Shown here: one piece after another, positions 60,818 to 64,000 of the stretch
How positions within the stretch are numbered: position 1 is the first letter of the stretch
Layout: every line of letters starts with the position of its first letter
NCBI RefSeq assembly: GCF_009917385.1
Contig: NZ_QWLJ01000017.1
Location: forward strand, 1-64,000
DNA from: Roseburia sp. 1XD42-34
GTDB taxonomy: Bacteria; Bacillota; Bacilli; Bacillales; Amphibacillaceae
Length of the DNA stretch: 64,000 nt
Reading direction: 5' to 3'
Program-made: the position numbers and the translations under genes
The notes under the pieces: generated by a model
Told to the model about the DNA's origin: nothing
The model's input: the letters and a program-made list of their open reading frames with translations, nothing else
Database searches by the model: none

Positions 60818-61267
60818 TTAATACGAGTACCGCTCCTCAATCGTTCCATCTCGTCGATGAATGATGAGATACGTTCCTTTGTTGCTTGCTATTTCTTTGC
60901 CTCGCTCCATTGCTTCTTTTTTTGTTGGATAAACGGCACTTGGTTTTTCGCCATCGCTTGATCGGACAGCCCAGCCATCTTCATGACTAACAATATGTTC
61001 CCCTTCCTCTAACCGCTCAGGATTATTATCATATTTCTTTCCTTCTGAAGAGCGTTTCGTTGGTTTTCCTGTTTGCTTGTATGTTTCTACTTCTTGTTGA
61101 CTGGCATTTTTTCGCCATTCCTTTGCTTGGTCGATAGCAATTGGAATCGCTCTATTTTCATCATACCCCTCGTCAAGCATAGAATTAGCAATATCAATTG
61201 CTTTTTTTCTCGTTACTTCATTTAAATTTTTCATCGAAGCAGGATAATCTTTTAACGTCCAAACCAT
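60818..61267 (-). CDS. DUF2188-domain protein with ChaB-like N-terminus
   Basis: A 149-residue charged soluble protein. The N-terminal half (LKDYPASMKNLNEVTRKKAI, then EGYDENRAIPIAIDQAKEW) is ChaB-like; the C-terminal 60 residues (HIVSHEDGWAVRSSDGEKPS and YPTKKEAMERGKEIASNKGT) are DUF2188. The function is unknown. It is commonly seen in bacilli. Single gene. Confidence 0.85.
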   Translation of the reverse strand: MVWTLKDYPASMKNLNEVTRKKAIDIANSMLDEGYDENRAIPIAIDQAKEWRKNASQQEVETYKQTGKPTKRSSEGKKYDNNPERLEEGEHIVSHEDGWAVRSSDGEKPSAVYPTKKEAMERGKEIASNKGTYLIIHRRDGTIEERYSY

Positions 61268-61338
61268 AAAGTTCCACTCCTCTTAAGCACTGTTTATTAT
61301 GTAGTTACCCGGCTAGAGAAGTTATAAAACACAGAATC

Positions 61339-61368
61339 CAAAAACAGCCAGCTGCCAAGCAACTAGCC
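61339..61368 (-). terminator. Terminator of fni
   Basis: On the minus strand GGCTAGTTGC pairs with GCAGCTGGCT (three G-U) around TTG and is followed by GTTTTTGG. The stem includes the fni stop codon. Confidence 0.8.
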
Positions 61369-62418
61369 GTTCTGTTCTAACAACGACCTGCCCATAATGG
61401 ATACGCGTCTCGTTTTTTTCAGTTCTTCTAATGACGCTGCCCCAATCCCAAACATAGCCATTTTCAATTCTAATTCTATTTGTTCCATTGTTGTGATGAC
61501 TGATTCAGCCGATTCAGTTGCTGCCTGTAGCAGTTGACGGGCAAACCCAATGACATCTGCTCCAATTGTAATTGCTTTTGCAGCTTCAACACCTGTTTTC
61601 ATTCCACCACTTGCTACAAGCGGCGTTTGTGGCAGTTTATTTCTTACCGATACAATACAATCCTTTGTCGGCAGCCCCCAATTATTAAATGCTTCTGCTG
61701 CCGCTTTTCGAAGTGGGTCCTGTGACCGCAGCTTTTCCACCTGGCTCCATGACGTTCCACCGGCTCCAGCTACATCGATATATGCTACTCCAGCATTATA
61801 CAGCTTTTCAGCTACAAATCCATCGATGCCGAATCCCACTTCTTTAGCGCCTACTGGTACAGTTAACTTACGACAAATTTCTTCAACTTTCGGTAATAAA
61901 TTAGCAAAGTTTAAATCCCCCCCATCTTGAACTGCCTCCTGCAAGCTGTTGAAATGGAGAACGAGCGAATCGGCTTCCGTCATATCAACAATGCGCTGTG
62001 CTTCCTCAGCGCCATAGCCATAATTTAATTGCACTGCGCCTAAATTAGCAATTAATGGAACGGTTGGAGCCTGATTTCGAATTAAGAAAGATGACTGGTG
62101 AGCATCACTTTCTAACAGAGCTCTAGTTGAACCAAGAGCAACAGCCCAGCCTTTCTCTTCAGCAGCCAGTGCTAAATTCTGATTGATTTTTGCAGCCAGC
62201 TCCGACCCTCCAGTCATGGAGCTTACCAAAAACGGAGCTTGTAAAGGTTTATTTAAAAAGCTTGTACTTATTTGAATATCACCAAAATTAATTTCTGGAA
62301 GGGCGTTATGTATAAATGATATACCTTCTAGTCCCGTTGATTTATTTACACCTTCTACATTCTCTGTTAAGCAAAGCTGAATATGCTCGGTTTTTCTAAG
62401 ATTAATTCCCTCTTCCAT
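61363..62418 (-). CDS. fni: Isopentenyl-diphosphate delta-isomerase, type 2 (Fni)
   Basis: Interconverts IPP and DMAPP using FMN and NADPH, for isoprenoids such as menaquinone and undecaprenol. The 351-residue TIM barrel shows RKTEHIQLCL, PFLVSSMTGG, ALGSTRALLES, and the FMN-phosphate loop ASGGMKTGVEAAKAITIGAD. GGAGG is 8 nt before ATG 62418; a TTG further up is not used. Single gene with its own terminator. Confidence 0.95.
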   Translation of the reverse strand: MEEGINLRKTEHIQLCLTENVEGVNKSTGLEGISFIHNALPEINFGDIQISTSFLNKPLQAPFLVSSMTGGSELAAKINQNLALAAEEKGWAVALGSTRALLESDAHQSSFLIRNQAPTVPLIANLGAVQLNYGYGAEEAQRIVDMTEADSLVLHFNSLQEAVQDGGDLNFANLLPKVEEICRKLTVPVGAKEVGFGIDGFVAEKLYNAGVAYIDVAGAGGTSWSQVEKLRSQDPLRKAAAEAFNNWGLPTKDCIVSVRNKLPQTPLVASGGMKTGVEAAKAITIGADVIGFARQLLQAATESAESVITTMEQIELELKMAMFGIGAASLEELKKTRRVSIMGRSLLEQNG

Positions 62419-63116
62419 GCTAAAAACCTCCAATTTTCCGACCTTGGTTTTTATGATAACATAACTTAGACATAAAACTTACTGTGACGATTTAAGAAAC
62501 TTTCTGTCCCAGCAAACACCGAATCAGAATCCATTGTATAATGAGAAAGACGTCTTAAAATTTTGATCGATTGGAATTAGCTTTTATCGTTGATACGGAT
62601 TTTATTGATCAGATTCGTTCTGAACGTAGCATGCTCGCTTTTCAGCTTGCAATGATCGATATGAAGCTGCATATGCTAGTTTTGGCTTATTACTACTCCT
62701 AGGTATCTATGTTTGATTTATTGTTGCACTGGCTCAGTCTGGAGCCTCGGATGATCGATTCGAATTGACACTCGTTCGGCCCGGGACCACAGGTGCGCGA
62801 TTTAGCACGTTACTCGATAGGTCTTTCCCTTCTTTGCCCGATCTAACGCTAACCTATCACTTCTCTATGGAGAGCATCTTAGGCGTAGGTTGGCAAGGCC
62901 CCCGCCAGGACAACAGCGATACAATTTCTATACAGCGCCCAGCATCTTCATTTTAAACGTACACTTCCTTAAATAGTGATTTGGAATACTTGTGTCAGTT
63001 AATTGCTGGAATTCCGCTACTCCTAATTTGGTTTATGTTTGGACGGTTGTTCGATACTAGAGCGTAAATCAAAACATTTAAATTAACCATGAAATATAAG
63101 CAGGAGGAATTGATTC
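62419..63116. other. Gene-poor region with raised GC
   Basis: About 700 nt between fni and the HD-domain gene. The part near 62740-62950 is visibly richer in G+C than its surroundings (about 35 of 60 bases at 62881-62940) and has only short frames with no known motif. It could be a foreign or decayed piece. The promoter of the HD gene must lie at its right end. Confidence 0.35.
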
Positions 63117-63659
63117 ATGAAACAAAGAGCAAAAGATTTCGCTACTGCAGCACATCAGGGACAACTTAGAAAAAATTCAAAAACGCCATATATAACCCAC
63201 CCTATTCGTGTTGCGAATATACTTGAAGGAGCTGGGTGCAGTAAAGAAGTTGTATGTGCGGGTTATTTACATGATGTTGTTGAAGATACAGCATATACCA
63301 TACAAGATATTGCCTCGCGATTTGGAAAACACATTACTTTTCTAGTAAGTGCGCATACTGAAAATAAATCTTTACCTTGGGATAAGCGGAAGCAGCATAC
63401 AATTGATGTACTGCAAACTTCGAATATAGAAGTAAAGCAATTAATTGTTGCAGACAAATTAGATAATTTATTAAGTATTGAGGAAGACTTGAAATTACTT
63501 GGAGATGCCGTGTGGGATAACTTTAACGCTCCTTTTTCTAAACAGAAATGGTATTACCAATCCATTGCAGCAGTCATGTATGATGGGGTCTCCCTAATAG
63601 AAACCCCATCTTTTTTTAAACTCTATGAAGATACAGTATTCCGTGTCTTTCATTCATAA
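63117..63659 (+). CDS. HD-domain protein, small (p)ppGpp hydrolase-like
   Basis: A 180-residue protein of the SpoT/RelA-hydrolase HD family, without synthetase or TGS domains. H28 in TPYITHPIRVA, H52-D53 in GYLHDVVEDT with E56-D57, and D113 in VADKLDNLL are the expected manganese and catalytic residues. It may hydrolyse (p)ppGpp or another nucleotide, similar to MESH1-type enzymes. AGGAGG lies about 9 nt before the ATG. A terminator-like hairpin lies inside the gene near the 3' end. Confidence 0.88.
   Translation: MKQRAKDFATAAHQGQLRKNSKTPYITHPIRVANILEGAGCSKEVVCAGYLHDVVEDTAYTIQDIASRFGKHITFLVSAHTENKSLPWDKRKQHTIDVLQTSNIEVKQLIVADKLDNLLSIEEDLKLLGDAVWDNFNAPFSKQKWYYQSIAAVMYDGVSLIETPSFFKLYEDTVFRVFHS
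63582..63617 (+). terminator. Terminator-like hairpin inside the HD gene
   Basis: GATGGGG and CCCCATC form a stem (extended by T-A) around about 15 nt, followed at once by TTTTTTT (63611-63617). It sits 42 nt before the stop codon; transcripts ending here would lose the last 14 codons. Confidence 0.6.
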
Positions 63660-63802
63660 GGATTAATATTAAATGAGAGCATTATATAAATCGGCTTTTT
63701 ACTAATGAGAGAAGATCTATACCATCTATACCTAGTTTATACAAGCCCTCATTTCGCACTTAATGGGGGCAACAAATAATCTCAGCTATTCTCTGATAAC
63801 CA

Positions 63803-64000
63803 TTATTTATATCCACGTTGTTTGTAAGCAACTTTTGCGTTTTTAGATCGCTGCTTCCACTTATTTTTCTCTTCAAGCTGCGCTTTTTGGTTTTGCTTTC
63901 TTTTTTCAAATGCCAATTCTCGTAATAGTTTCTGATAACTTTCAAAACGTTCCTGTGGCAATTCTCCAGAGTCAAGAGCTTCCCTCACACGGCAGCCAGG
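63803..64000 (-). CDS. rsgA: RsgA-like ribosome-associated GTPase, C-terminal end
   Basis: Only the last 65 codons are in the window; the 5' part lies to the right. PGCRVREALDSGELPQERFE is the end of the zinc-binding domain and the following helix of RsgA, followed by a lysine-rich tail (RELAFEKRKQNQKAQLEEK). RsgA is a GTPase that helps mature the 30S subunit. The long basic tail is more like the second RsgA paralogue seen in some bacilli than the short tail of the main copy. Confidence 0.7.
   Translation of the reverse strand, partial: PGCRVREALDSGELPQERFESYQKLLRELAFEKRKQNQKAQLEEKNKWKQRSKNAKVAYKQRGYK

Overview
The window is a piece of a low-GC Bacillaceae chromosome. The strongest clues to lifestyle are a complete ectoine/hydroxyectoine uptake operon (ehuBCDA), a YclNOPQ-type siderophore importer with a Fur box, T-box control of proS, and many near-relatives of Bacillus subtilis genes (gntRKP, pncA, hisZGDBHAFIC, ytzI, yqgC, yjzC). 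Together with intergenic repeat families in many copies, this points to a moderately halophilic genus such as Virgibacillus, Oceanobacillus or Lentibacillus; the genus is an inference.

Layout, left to right. The left edge (1-74, minus) is the 5' end of a group IIC intron placed directly behind a transcription terminator. Next come an iron-dependent alcohol dehydrogenase, trhO, a chemotaxis receptor, a glutathione-peroxidase-like thiol peroxidase, a decayed TPR gene, and an arginine-type ABC importer (artPQR) next to an M20 dipeptidase-like gene. At 12-20 kb there are an SDR enzyme behind an AraC-type regulator of foreign base composition, T-box-controlled proS, a GNAT enzyme, pncA, a DUF456 protein, a PlsY paralogue and a CwlK-like peptidase. 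At 20-22.6 kb a short operon holds a ketopantoate-reductase-like gene, ytzI (51 codons) and a Gfo/Idh/MocA enzyme.

From 30.4 down to 23.0 kb runs a minus-strand respiratory operon: radical SAM protein, TorD-type chaperone, Tat-exported DmsA-type molybdoenzyme, DmsB, DmsC, a polyferredoxin and a TatA. A redox-type operator (TGTGAA-N4-TTCACA) lies just before its first gene. It is followed by the gluconate genes gntR-gntK-gntP with a perfect GntR operator and a probable cre site, then ehuBCDA.

The 40-53 kb part has a YjzC-like gene, murB, an alpha/beta hydrolase, hisJ, and divergently the full histidine operon hisZGDBHAFIC. A SurA-N-domain lipoprotein, the siderophore importer, a FrnE-like DsbA-family enzyme, an MBL-fold hydrolase, a DUF2188 protein, type 2 isopentenyl-diphosphate isomerase, a small HD alarmone-hydrolase-like protein and the 3' end of an rsgA-like gene complete the window.

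The most unexplained material is intergenic. Family R1 (about 160-270 nt) has seven whole or partial copies, family R2 (about 110-165 nt, strongly folded) has five plus one decayed candidate, a degenerate tandem repeat occurs at two loci, and two smaller repeats occur twice each. One R1 half forms the his leader and one R2 copy sits inside the ehu operon. Start codons were re-chosen where a ribosome binding site clearly favours an internal codon.
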